DNA of 64,000 nucleotides from Telmatospirillum sp. (lineage in GTDB: Bacteria; Pseudomonadota; Alphaproteobacteria; Rhodospirillales; Magnetospirillaceae), in assembly GCA_009712185.1 (NCBI GenBank), contig WASQ01000143.1, forward strand, positions 1 through 64,000, in the 5' to 3' direction. The notes under the pieces were generated by a model that saw only the letters and a list, made by a program, of their open reading frames with translations, was not told where the DNA came from and made no database searches. The number at the start of each line of letters is the position of its first letter. The first letter of the stretch is position 1. Positions 30,194 through 38,254 of the stretch are shown here, one piece after another. The translations under genes and the position numbers were made by a program.

Positions 30194-31192
30194 TCCCAGG
30201 CGATGGGGCAGAATCCGTTCTCCCGCCCCGCCGCCTCCCCAGATCTGCAACAGAAGCGATACGATCTCGGCGCCGAAGGCGTCGTGCGGGATTTGGATCG
30301 ATGACAGCCAGGGCGCGAGCCAGCTGTTGATCCGGTTTCCATCAATGCTGACGAAAGCGCTGTCGGCGGGAACGTCGACGCCCCCTTCCCGGGCCGCGCG
30401 ATAGGCGCCATAGGCGATCTGATCGCTGACGCACATCACGCCCGCCGGCCAGTTGCGCGGCGGCAGGCCGCATGCAGCCTCGTAACCGATATCGACATGC
30501 GACAGACCGGGGGCCGAGGCACGGATGATCGCGTCACCCGGCACACCTCTGTCCTGCATCCGGTCGCAAAAACCGATCACGCGTTCCCGGGTGACCTGGG
30601 ATCCCTGCGCCGGAAACAGAACGGCCGGACGGGTGATATTTCTCGCCAGAAACCAGTCGGCGGCATCGGCGCCGGCACGGACATTGTCGATACCGACAAA
30701 GGCGCCCGGCCCATAGGGATTGCGCCGGCTGACGAAAACCATCGGCGCCCCGGCCTCGACGAACTCCTTCAATCCGGGACTGGGCACGGAAACCACTGAG
30801 ACATATCCGCGCACGCCATGCGAACGCATCGCGTACAGATAGTCGTCCTGAAGATCCGCGCGATCATGGGTATCGCACAGGAACATGACATAGCCGGCGG
30901 CGCGCAACGCGGCCTCGGTCGAATCGGCGATCGCGGCCATGGCCGGGTTATCGAGGTTGGCGATCAGCATAGCGACCAGGCGGCTTTCGCGACGCCGCAG
31001 CGACCGTCCCACATGGTTCGGCCGGTAGCCGACCTCTTCGATGATCCGGCGCACCTTTTCAACGGTTTCGGGCGAAGCCCGCCGGGTTTGCCCGTTGACG
31101 ATGCGCGACACCGTCGAGATGGACACTCCGGCCTTGGCGGCAACGGTGGCAAGCGATGCCGAATCGAGGCTTTTTCCCTTGGATGATGTCAT
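30191..31192 (-). CDS. LacI-family transcriptional regulator
   Basis: 333 aa from ATG 31192 (GGAAG nine bases upstream; a longer frame starts 38 codons earlier without a matching N-terminus). The LacI helix-turn-helix is LATVAAKAGVSISTVSRIVNGQ, with hinge YRPNHVGRSLRRR, then the periplasmic-binding-protein-like sensor. It is divergent from the porin-MFS-GH31 unit, whose upstream region carries two near-identical LacI-type palindromes. It should repress those genes until a sugar or glycoside inducer appears; the inducer is unknown. Confidence 0.92.
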   Translation of the reverse strand: MTSSKGKSLDSASLATVAAKAGVSISTVSRIVNGQTRRASPETVEKVRRIIEEVGYRPNHVGRSLRRRESRLVAMLIANLDNPAMAAIADSTEAALRAAGYVMFLCDTHDRADLQDDYLYAMRSHGVRGYVSVVSVPSPGLKEFVEAGAPMVFVSRRNPYGPGAFVGIDNVRAGADAADWFLARNITRPAVLFPAQGSQVTRERVIGFCDRMQDRGVPGDAIIRASAPGLSHVDIGYEAACGLPPRNWPAGVMCVSDQIAYGAYRAAREGGVDVPADSAFVSIDGNRINSWLAPWLSSIQIPHDAFGAEIVSLLLQIWGGGGAGERILPHRLG

Positions 31193-31340
31193 GCGGATTA
31201 ACTTCCATCGGCCGCCGCCCCTGTCAAGAACCATCGCGATCCCCCCGCCCCGGGTTCCCACGTCCCAACTCCGTACTGACCACCCCTGTTTTTCGAGGAA
31301 TTTCAATCAATGGTTTTAGATTCCATCAAACCTGACGTCA

Positions 31341-31382
31341 TTGGCAAACGTTTGCCTTGACCGCTTGGCAAACGTTTGCCAA
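31341..31382. promoter_or_regulatory. Twin LacI-type operators
   Basis: GGCAAACGTTTGCC occurs twice (31343-31356 and 31367-31380), centre to centre 24 bp. The right copy extends to a perfect 18-bp palindrome, TTGGCAAACGTTTGCCAA. The central CG step is typical of LacI-family operators. TTGACC (31357-31362), a possible -35 box, lies between them, so repressor binding would cover the promoter. Confidence 0.85.
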
Positions 31383-31449
31383 AGTCATTTTCACCATGCA
31401 CCACGGACCCGCGACGAGACGGGCCGGCAGACAAAAACGGGGAAACGCC

Positions 31450-31482
31450 ATGCTCAGAATTTCAAGGCGCGACGGGCCTTAA
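31450..31482 (+). CDS. Possible 10-codon leader peptide before the porin
   Basis: ATG at 31450 behind ACGGGGAAACGCC encodes MLRISRRDGP and stops. It lies in the approximately 280-nt leader between the LacI operators and the porin. Translation is uncertain; only the ribosome site and position support it. Confidence 0.2.
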   Translation: MLRISRRDGP

Positions 31483-31660
31483 CAGAGGCCTGACGGGGCT
31501 TTGACGGGTCGCTCTGGGGACTATGCGGCGCCGCCCGGCCCTTCCGATGTCACTTGCGATCACCAGCGTTCCGGCCGACCGGCGGTCGACTGAAGCGCGA
31601 CGGACGGACCTTGCCGGCCCGCCCGACCGGATCCGTGTGCCTTCTCAACCAGGGGGAAAC

Positions 31661-33367
31661 ATGACAAGCAGAAAACATCACTATGGAATGGCGGTGGCGG
31701 CCTTGGGGATTCTGGCCGCGACAAGCGCCCCGGCCTGGGCGACCGACCAGCAGGCCGGCAACCAGCAGATCTTGCAGGAATTGCAGGCCCTGAAGGCCAA
31801 GATGCAGGAATTCGACGCCATGCAGGCCCGGATCCGCAACCTGGAAAGCCAGCTTGAGGCCAACACGGCCAGTGCGGCACAGGCCAAAGTGGAAGCCGAA
31901 CAGGCGAAGAGGGAGGCATCGGCAGCCACCGCGGCCACGGCCGATTCCCAACAGGTCATGTCAAAGCTGAAGAAGGGCCAGCTCCAGATCGGCCACACCA
32001 ACCTCGGCTTCACCGGGTGGGTTCAGGCATCCGCCGGATGGCGCCAGCACAATGAACTGGCCGGCCCCTCCAGCACGACATTGAACACCCCCTTCCCGGT
32101 CCAGGCGCAATATCATACCAACGAATTCCGGGATGGACCGCCGCAGACCCGTTTCGGATTCGTGACGGCGAGCGACGTCTCGGACGGCCTTGTCCTCAAG
32201 AGCAAGTTCGAATTCGATACCCTGTCCGGGTCCAATGCCGCGGCAACGGCGAACGGCGGCGGCTGGACTCCCCGGGTGCGGCACGCCTGGATGGAGGTCG
32301 ACAGCGCCAAGACCGGATGGCACGCCGTCCTTGGTCAGGCCTACTCGCTCACCATTCCGAACGGCAACCAGATCAATGCCGACGGATCGCCGTCGGCCGA
32401 CCTCGGCTGGATGCTGCTGCCCGGTTCGGAAGTGACCAGCACCCCGGACGATGGCGCGCTGGCCGGTCTGGGCTCGACCCGCAATATCCAGTTCCGCGTC
32501 GTCAAGGAGATCGCGCCACGCGCGGCGGCTGCGATTTCGCTCGAGAACAATCAGGTCAACTGGGGCGGCGACAAGGGAACGGCGCTCGGTGCCAACGGCA
32601 TGCCCAACACCCTGCCGACGCCGATTGTCAGCAACTCCTCCTATTCCAGTTCGACGATCTTCAACTCGCTCGGGACCATGCCCGACGTCGTCGCGAAGGT
32701 CGGCTACGATCCGACCCCGCAATATCATTTCGAGGCCTGGGGCATCCTGCGAAGCTATAAGGACGCGCCCGGTATTGCGCAAGGGTTGACCGGAACCGGA
32801 TCGGTCATGTCAGGCGGCGGCGGCCTTGCCACCTATATCAAGGTCGTTCCCGGCCTGTTCGACGCGCAGTTCGGCGTCGGCTATGGCAGCATTGGCGGTC
32901 AGATCGACGGACTGATCCCGGATGTCACCTATGACAACACCGGAAAGCCCAAGCCGATCATGGACCGGTATCTCTATGCCAATCTTGTCGGACATGTGAA
33001 CCGCGACCTCGACATCTATCTGCAGGGCGGCATCGAACAGGGCAGCAAAGCCGGCATCAGCGGCAACAGCACCGCCAACGCCTATGGTTACGGCAATCCC
33101 TTCGGTAGCGGCGGCCCCACCGGCAACCTGGCCTGCATGACCCTGTCGCCGTCATCGCTGACCGCCACCTGCAAGCAGGACACGAAAACCCTGTGGAACG
33201 GGACCGTTACCGCCGTCTGGAGGATCTACAACGGCAGCTATGGTCATCTCGATTTCCTACCGCAGGTTCAATATGTCAACCGGACCCTGTTCAAGGACCA
33301 GTTCGGATATGGCCCGCATGCGGACAACTGGGCGTTCGACGCGGCCTTCCGCTACTGGCCGTTCTGA
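31661..33367 (+). CDS. Outer-membrane porin with N-terminal coiled coil (DcaP-like)
   Basis: 568 aa. The ATG at 31661 follows AGGGGGAAAC; a signal peptide ends near SAPAWA (residue 27). Residues about 33-105 form a coiled coil of heptads (LQELQALKAKMQEFDAMQ, then Ala/Glu/Lys-rich repeats), as in trimeric DcaP-type porins. The remaining 450 residues are beta-barrel-like and end in the aromatic FRYWPF. It is probably the outer-membrane entry for the glycoside cleaved by the GH31 enzyme downstream. Family assignment is by architecture. Confidence 0.75.
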   Translation: MTSRKHHYGMAVAALGILAATSAPAWATDQQAGNQQILQELQALKAKMQEFDAMQARIRNLESQLEANTASAAQAKVEAEQAKREASAATAATADSQQVMSKLKKGQLQIGHTNLGFTGWVQASAGWRQHNELAGPSSTTLNTPFPVQAQYHTNEFRDGPPQTRFGFVTASDVSDGLVLKSKFEFDTLSGSNAAATANGGGWTPRVRHAWMEVDSAKTGWHAVLGQAYSLTIPNGNQINADGSPSADLGWMLLPGSEVTSTPDDGALAGLGSTRNIQFRVVKEIAPRAAAAISLENNQVNWGGDKGTALGANGMPNTLPTPIVSNSSYSSSTIFNSLGTMPDVVAKVGYDPTPQYHFEAWGILRSYKDAPGIAQGLTGTGSVMSGGGGLATYIKVVPGLFDAQFGVGYGSIGGQIDGLIPDVTYDNTGKPKPIMDRYLYANLVGHVNRDLDIYLQGGIEQGSKAGISGNSTANAYGYGNPFGSGGPTGNLACMTLSPSSLTATCKQDTKTLWNGTVTAVWRIYNGSYGHLDFLPQVQYVNRTLFKDQFGYGPHADNWAFDAAFRYWPF

Positions 33368-33486
33368 CCGGGGCGGACAGCCGCAGCAACCTGTGCCACA
33401 TCTGACGCAGGTTGCTCCGGTAGCCCTTGAAACCGGGGTTCGGCAAGGCGGCTCTGCGCGCCCGGCGAGAGCCCTGGAAAAAAGCC

Positions 33487-33519
33487 GGAACGTGATGCCG
33501 ATTGAAGGCATCACGTTCC
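33487..33519 (+). other. 13-bp perfect hairpin after the porin
   Basis: GGAACGTGATGCC-GATTGAA-GGCATCACGTTCC. No T-run follows (GACAAAGG). It lies 119 nt after the porin stop and 136 nt before the MFS gene; a second strong hairpin follows. It may protect the porin message or attenuate transcription by a factor-dependent route. Confidence 0.5.
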
Positions 33520-33542
33520 GACAAAGGTAGAATTATCCAAAA

Positions 33543-33590
33543 TGCCCGGTCCCGTCGCGGAACCGTCAACCCCCGCGACAGGACCGGGCA
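33543..33590 (+). other. Second strong hairpin before the MFS gene
   Basis: TGCCCGGTCC (33543-33552) pairs with GGACCGGGCA (33581-33590); after one mismatch GTCGCGG (33554-33560) pairs with CCGCGAC (33573-33579). No T-run follows. Confidence 0.5.
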
Positions 33591-33654
33591 ACACCCGACA
33601 GAGCTCCGTTCGACCGTCAACGGCGACGCGGAGACCGATGGGAGGAAGGAAAGC

Positions 33655-34923
33655 ATGAAACTTTCGGGGATGAGATGGTGGATCATCGGACTGATCTGCC
33701 TTGGCACCATCATCAACTATCTGGCCCGCAACTCTCTTGGCGTGATGGCGCCGATTCTAAAGACGGAGTTGCATTTCGACACCCAGCAATATTCCTATGT
33801 CGTCGGCGCCTTTCAGCTTGCCTACACGATCATGCAGCCGGTTTGCGGTTATGTGGTTGATTTCCTGGGACTGAAGGCCGGATTCGCCCTCTTCGCGGTT
33901 TTGTGGTCGGTGGCCAACTGCTTTCACGGCTTCGCCTCCGGCTGGATGTCGCTCGCCTTCTTCCGCGGCGCCCTCGGTCTGACCGAAGCCGCCGCCATTC
34001 CCTCGGGAATCAAGGCTGTCGGCGAATGGTTCCCGTCCAAGGAACGCTCCGTCGCGGTCGGATGGTTCAATGCCGGCACCTCGCTTGGCGCGATGCTGGC
34101 ACCGCCCCTGGTGATCTATGTCCAGCTTCACTACAGCTGGCAGGCGGCGTTCATCGTCACCGGCGGCCTGGGCTTCGTCTTCGCGGCCCTGTGGTGGCTG
34201 TTCTACCGGGCTCCGAAGGACCATCCGAACATCACCGATGCCGAGCGCGACTTCATCCTCGCGGGACAAAGCGCCTCGCAGACGGCGGCGTCCGGCAGCA
34301 AGCCGAAGCCCAAGGTCATGGAGATCATCTCCACCCGGCGGTTCTGGGGCATTGCCATTCCCCGTTTCCTGGCGGAGCCCGCCTGGCAGACGTTCAGCTT
34401 CTGGATACCACTCTATCTGTCGGAAGTCCGCGGCATGAACATCAAGGAGATCGCGATGTTCGCCTGGCTGCCCTTCCTGGCGGCCGACATGGGCGGGATC
34501 CTGGGCGGATATCTGTCTCCGTTCTTCATGAAATATTTCAAGTTCCGCCTGGTGAATTCCCGCCTCGCCGGCATCGTGTTCGGCGCCATCTGCATGATCG
34601 GTCCGGGCTGCATCGGACTGGTGTCGGATGCCTATACCGCCATCGCCCTGTTCTGCATCGGCGGGTTCGCGCATCAGATCATTTCCGCCCTGATCAACAC
34701 GCTCAGCGCCGACGTGTTCGACAGCCACGAGGTCGCCACCGCCAACGGCCTGACCGGCACCGTGTCCTGGACCGGCGGCCTGTCCTTCTCGCTGATCGTC
34801 GGGGCGCTTGCCAACACCATTGGTTACAACCCTCTGTTCGTCTGCCTGACCGTTTTCGACATCGTCGGAGCGATCGTCGCGATCACCCTTCTTCGGGACC
34901 GCGGCCAGTACAAGTCGGCGTAA
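33655..34923 (+). CDS. MFS transporter, ACS family (hexuronate-transporter-like)
   Basis: 422 aa with 12 predicted membrane helices. It opens MRWWIIGLICLGTIINYLARNSLGVMAPIL and carries the MFS loop GYVVDFLGLKAGF and EAAAIPSGIKAVGEWFPSKER, strongly like ExuT/GudP-type anion:cation symporters. It would import a sugar acid or related anion, or a product of the GH31 enzyme. ATG 33655 follows GGAGGAAGG; GH31 begins 42 nt downstream. The substrate is not deducible. Confidence 0.85.
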   Translation: MKLSGMRWWIIGLICLGTIINYLARNSLGVMAPILKTELHFDTQQYSYVVGAFQLAYTIMQPVCGYVVDFLGLKAGFALFAVLWSVANCFHGFASGWMSLAFFRGALGLTEAAAIPSGIKAVGEWFPSKERSVAVGWFNAGTSLGAMLAPPLVIYVQLHYSWQAAFIVTGGLGFVFAALWWLFYRAPKDHPNITDAERDFILAGQSASQTAASGSKPKPKVMEIISTRRFWGIAIPRFLAEPAWQTFSFWIPLYLSEVRGMNIKEIAMFAWLPFLAADMGGILGGYLSPFFMKYFKFRLVNSRLAGIVFGAICMIGPGCIGLVSDAYTAIALFCIGGFAHQIISALINTLSADVFDSHEVATANGLTGTVSWTGGLSFSLIVGALANTIGYNPLFVCLTVFDIVGAIVAITLLRDRGQYKSA

Positions 34924-34965
34924 CCCGTCCGACCCGCCATACAGGTTTGATTTTTTTCGGAGTCC

Positions 34966-37401
34966 ATGATGTCCATTTCCGGCCCCCCCGACTTCACCCT
35001 GGCTGACAGGACCGCGTCCTTCCTGACCCTCCGAAGCGCGGAAGGCCACACCGCCCATGTCTTCATCCTGGAAGAGGACATCATCCGCGTGATGGTCCTG
35101 CCCTTCGGCAAGCTGCGCTTCCCGAGGAGCTGGGCCATCGCCGCCGGCGCGGAGGACGTGCCCTGCGAGGGACGCGACCGCTTCGACCTCAGCGGCTTCA
35201 CCCTGCCGGCCTTCTCCCTGACAGGAGATGACGGAACAGGAAATGACGGAACAGGGGAAACCGGCCGGATCACCGTTTCCACCGGCAGGATTCGCCTGAC
35301 GATCACTCTCAAAGGGCTCTATTGCCGTTGGGAAACCCTGGTCGGCGGCCGGTGGCGGGAAGCCGCCAGCGACCGCGCGACCCAGAACTATAATTTCGGA
35401 TGGTGGGACGAGCGGGTCTACCATTATCTGAAACGCGAGGCCGGCGATCAATATTTCGGCCTCGGAGAACGGGCGGGAAACGCCAACCGTGCCGGACAAA
35501 GCTATCGCATGACCAACGTCGATGCGATGGGGTACAGCGCCCGGACAACAGACCCCCTCTACAAACACATCCCCTTTTATCTGACATGGAAAAGCAAAGA
35601 AAAAATTCCACTTGGAATTTTCTACGACACCCTGTCCGATTGTACATTCGACATGGGTCGGGAGCTTGATAACTATCACGGCCATTATCGTTATTTCGTG
35701 GCTGATCACGGGGACCTGGACTATTACGTGATCGCAGGCGACGTGCCGGCGGATATCACCCGCCGTTTCACCTGGCTCACCGGACGCCCGGCCTTCACGC
35801 CCAAATGGAGCCTCGGATACTCGGGCTCCACCATGAGCTACACCGACGCGCCCAATGCGCAGGAACGGATGAACGAGTTCCTTGCCAACTGTGCAAGACA
35901 CGACATCCTCTGCGATTCGTTCCATTTGTCGTCGGGCTACACTTCGATCGACAACAAGCGCTATGTCTTCCACTGGAATCGCGACAAGTTTCCCGACCCC
36001 GCCGCTTTCTCAAGGCATTACCTGGATCACGGGGTCCGCCTGTGCGCCAATATCAAGCCATGCCTGTTGCGCGACCATCCGCGCTTTGCCGAGGCGGAAG
36101 CCCAGGGCCTGTTCATCCGCAATCCGGACGGCACGCCGGCGATGGTTCAGTTCTGGGACGAAACCGGCGCCTATCTCGATTTCACAAATCCGGCGACAAT
36201 CGCCTGGTGGAAGGCGCGCGTCACCGGCTCCCTGCTTGAGATGGGTATCGCCTCGACCTGGAACGACAACAACGAGTTCGAGGTTTGGAGCGACAAGGCC
36301 CTGGCCTGCCATTTCGGATCGCCCCAGCCGGCCCGCGAGGCCAAACCATTGCACACCCTTTTGATGCTTCAGGCGTCCCGGCAGGCCCAGTCCGCCTACG
36401 CTCCGGCGGAGCGTCCGTTTCTGATTTCCCGCTCCGGCGCCGCCGGAATGCAGCGTTATGTCCAGACCTGGTCCGGTGACAATCACACGAGCTGGGAAAC
36501 ACTGAAATACAACATCCGCATGGGGACCAGCCTCGCCCTGTCCGGCGTTTCCAATACCGGTCATGACATCGGAGGATTCGCGGGTCCGGCGCCGGAGCCG
36601 GAGCTGTTCCTGCGCTGGGTGCAATTCGGCATTTTCCTGCCGCGTTTCTCGATCCACTCCTGGAACGACGATCAGACCGTCAATGAACCCTGGATGTACC
36701 CGGAGCTGACGGCGCATATCCGGACGCTGATCCGGTTGCGCTACCGTCTGATCCCTTATCTTTATGACCTGCTCTGGCGGTCTCACAGCCGGTTCGAACC
36801 GATGATCCGGCCGACCTTCCACGATTTCCCGGACGATCCCCGCTGCTTCGAGGAAAACGATGACATGCTGCTGGGGTCCGATCTCCTGGTCGCCGCGGTC
36901 GTCGAGCCCGGCGCGCGATCCCGGCCGGTCTATCTTCCGGCCGGCGCGGACTGGTACGACGTCTGGAGTGGCGAATGCCACCAGGGGGGACAGGATATTG
37001 ACTTGCCGGCCCCCTGGGACCGGCCGCCGTTGCTGGCCCGTGCCGGCTCGGCGATCCCGCTCAACCTTGCCGAACAGCATTTCGGATCCGCGGCCGATCG
37101 ACGCGGGTTCGCCTTATTCCCGCACAGAGGCGAAGGCCGCGTCTTCTCCTCGATCTTCGAAGATGACGGACATAGCGAGGCCTATCGGAACGGAGGCCAC
37201 GGAACATGGGACGTCGAAGCGCAGAGCGATGAGACCTCTATTTCCATCCACATCGGACGGGGAGGGCCCGTGCCCCCCGTCCAGACATCGGTTTCCGTCC
37301 TGCTGCCCAGGACGGAGACGCGCTCCGTTACCGTGACGCAAGGATGTTTGCGCGCTGACCGGAGCCTGGATGACTGGCGCGAGCTCGTCATCGATTTGTG
37401 A
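34966..37401 (+). CDS. Glycoside hydrolase family 31 (alpha-glucosidase/alpha-xylosidase type)
   Basis: 811 aa. GH31 catalytic motifs are visible: nucleophile region GIASTWNDNNEFEVW with Asp434, acid/base region QTWSGDNHTSWETL with Asp505, and SNTGHDIGGFAG. It is probably cytoplasmic, as no signal peptide is present. A short Gly/Asp repeat (DGTGNDGTGETG, about residues 87-98) comes from a tandem DNA repeat at 35222-35257. GGAG ends 3 nt before ATG 34966 and 6 nt before ATG 34969, so the second may be used. Last gene of the LacI-controlled unit; specificity among GH31 enzymes is open. Confidence 0.9.
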   Translation: MMSISGPPDFTLADRTASFLTLRSAEGHTAHVFILEEDIIRVMVLPFGKLRFPRSWAIAAGAEDVPCEGRDRFDLSGFTLPAFSLTGDDGTGNDGTGETGRITVSTGRIRLTITLKGLYCRWETLVGGRWREAASDRATQNYNFGWWDERVYHYLKREAGDQYFGLGERAGNANRAGQSYRMTNVDAMGYSARTTDPLYKHIPFYLTWKSKEKIPLGIFYDTLSDCTFDMGRELDNYHGHYRYFVADHGDLDYYVIAGDVPADITRRFTWLTGRPAFTPKWSLGYSGSTMSYTDAPNAQERMNEFLANCARHDILCDSFHLSSGYTSIDNKRYVFHWNRDKFPDPAAFSRHYLDHGVRLCANIKPCLLRDHPRFAEAEAQGLFIRNPDGTPAMVQFWDETGAYLDFTNPATIAWWKARVTGSLLEMGIASTWNDNNEFEVWSDKALACHFGSPQPAREAKPLHTLLMLQASRQAQSAYAPAERPFLISRSGAAGMQRYVQTWSGDNHTSWETLKYNIRMGTSLALSGVSNTGHDIGGFAGPAPEPELFLRWVQFGIFLPRFSIHSWNDDQTVNEPWMYPELTAHIRTLIRLRYRLIPYLYDLLWRSHSRFEPMIRPTFHDFPDDPRCFEENDDMLLGSDLLVAAVVEPGARSRPVYLPAGADWYDVWSGECHQGGQDIDLPAPWDRPPLLARAGSAIPLNLAEQHFGSAADRRGFALFPHRGEGRVFSSIFEDDGHSEAYRNGGHGTWDVEAQSDETSISIHIGRGGPVPPVQTSVSVLLPRTETRSVTVTQGCLRADRSLDDWRELVIDL

Positions 37402-37441
37402 GGTCGCTGACCTCAGGCAGTGAGTACTCCCCTTTCGACTT

Positions 37442-37499
37442 GCCCCGCCGGACGTCCCCTCCCCTCCACGGAGGGGACGTCCGGCGGGGCCGTTTTTTT
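37442..37499 (+). terminator. Very strong terminator after GH31
   Basis: A 21-bp perfect stem (37442-37462 with 37470-37490, starting GCCCCGCCGG), seven-base loop, then CG and seven T (37493-37499). It lies 41 nt after the GH31 stop. Confidence 0.95.
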
Positions 37500-38254
37500 G
37501 ATAACAACCGACTTCGGACGCAGCCTCCATGGCCGCTCAAGAGCATGACGCCGTCAACCGGCATGACATCAGAGCTACTGCGTCCCGAACCAAAGAAGCG
37601 GATAACGGATCGCGGCCCCTTAAATCAGATCAATATTTTCTCGATAAATATTCAACTCTTGATTGTTAAATTCATCCAAATGACAGGATAGTCGTTGCGA
37701 TGAACACCGGCGCAATCCGACACCCGTCGAAGACATCACAACCGTCAAACCGCCATTTCTGGGATTCCACCTGATAAATCGCCACCACCCCATTTTGGCA
37801 CGGTTCCCCCAGTTTTTCTCCGGTATTATCTGATCGTCAACTGTGCTGACCACCTCTTGGTTGTCCTTGACTCAGGATTTCCACATCTGTCAAATGCATT
37901 GGGGACTCCATTATCAGATAACGATGATTCTTTGGGCACGTTCATAAAAAGACTTTGTCGTCACGAACGTCACAACCTGGGGAGGTGTCGAATGAAGCCG
38001 TTGCGTACCAGTCCGGGAACGCCGACCTGGTCAGATGACGCCGAGTGACGGGTGTCCGCAGGCAGACGGGCCGTTTTCGATAACGTCCGGGATAGGCCGG
38101 CCCAGCCCGGAGAGGGGTGTCGTTCGCCGCCGGACGGCCCGCGCGTCCGGTGTAACCGCTGACGCGACCTCCGTGGTTCCCGCGTTCCTGCCGGCACCTC
38201 CGAAAATCGGCCCGCTCCGTGCGATCAACCGTCCGGACGCGGGTTAGGCCGCCG
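37500..38254. other. Unassigned AT-richer region before the GGDEF/EAL gene
   Basis: About 755 nt, visibly less GC-rich than its neighbours. A 77-codon minus-strand frame (37620-37853) and a plus-strand frame at 37857-38048 show no recognised domain. Within the latter, ATG 37992 has an excellent GGGGAGG six bases upstream and encodes 18 residues (MKPLRTSPGTPTWSDDAE). The region may contain a degraded mobile-element fragment, but no inverted ends or transposase motifs could be confirmed. Confidence 0.35.

Noticed and set aside
33757-35973. Minus-strand frame of 738 codons opposite the MFS and GH31 genes
   Set aside because: Shadow frame of Arg/Glu/Gly-rich composition without any recognisable domain.
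37620-37853. 77-codon minus-strand frame after GH31
   Set aside because: Considered as a transposase remnant, but no catalytic motif, inverted ends or target duplication could be seen.
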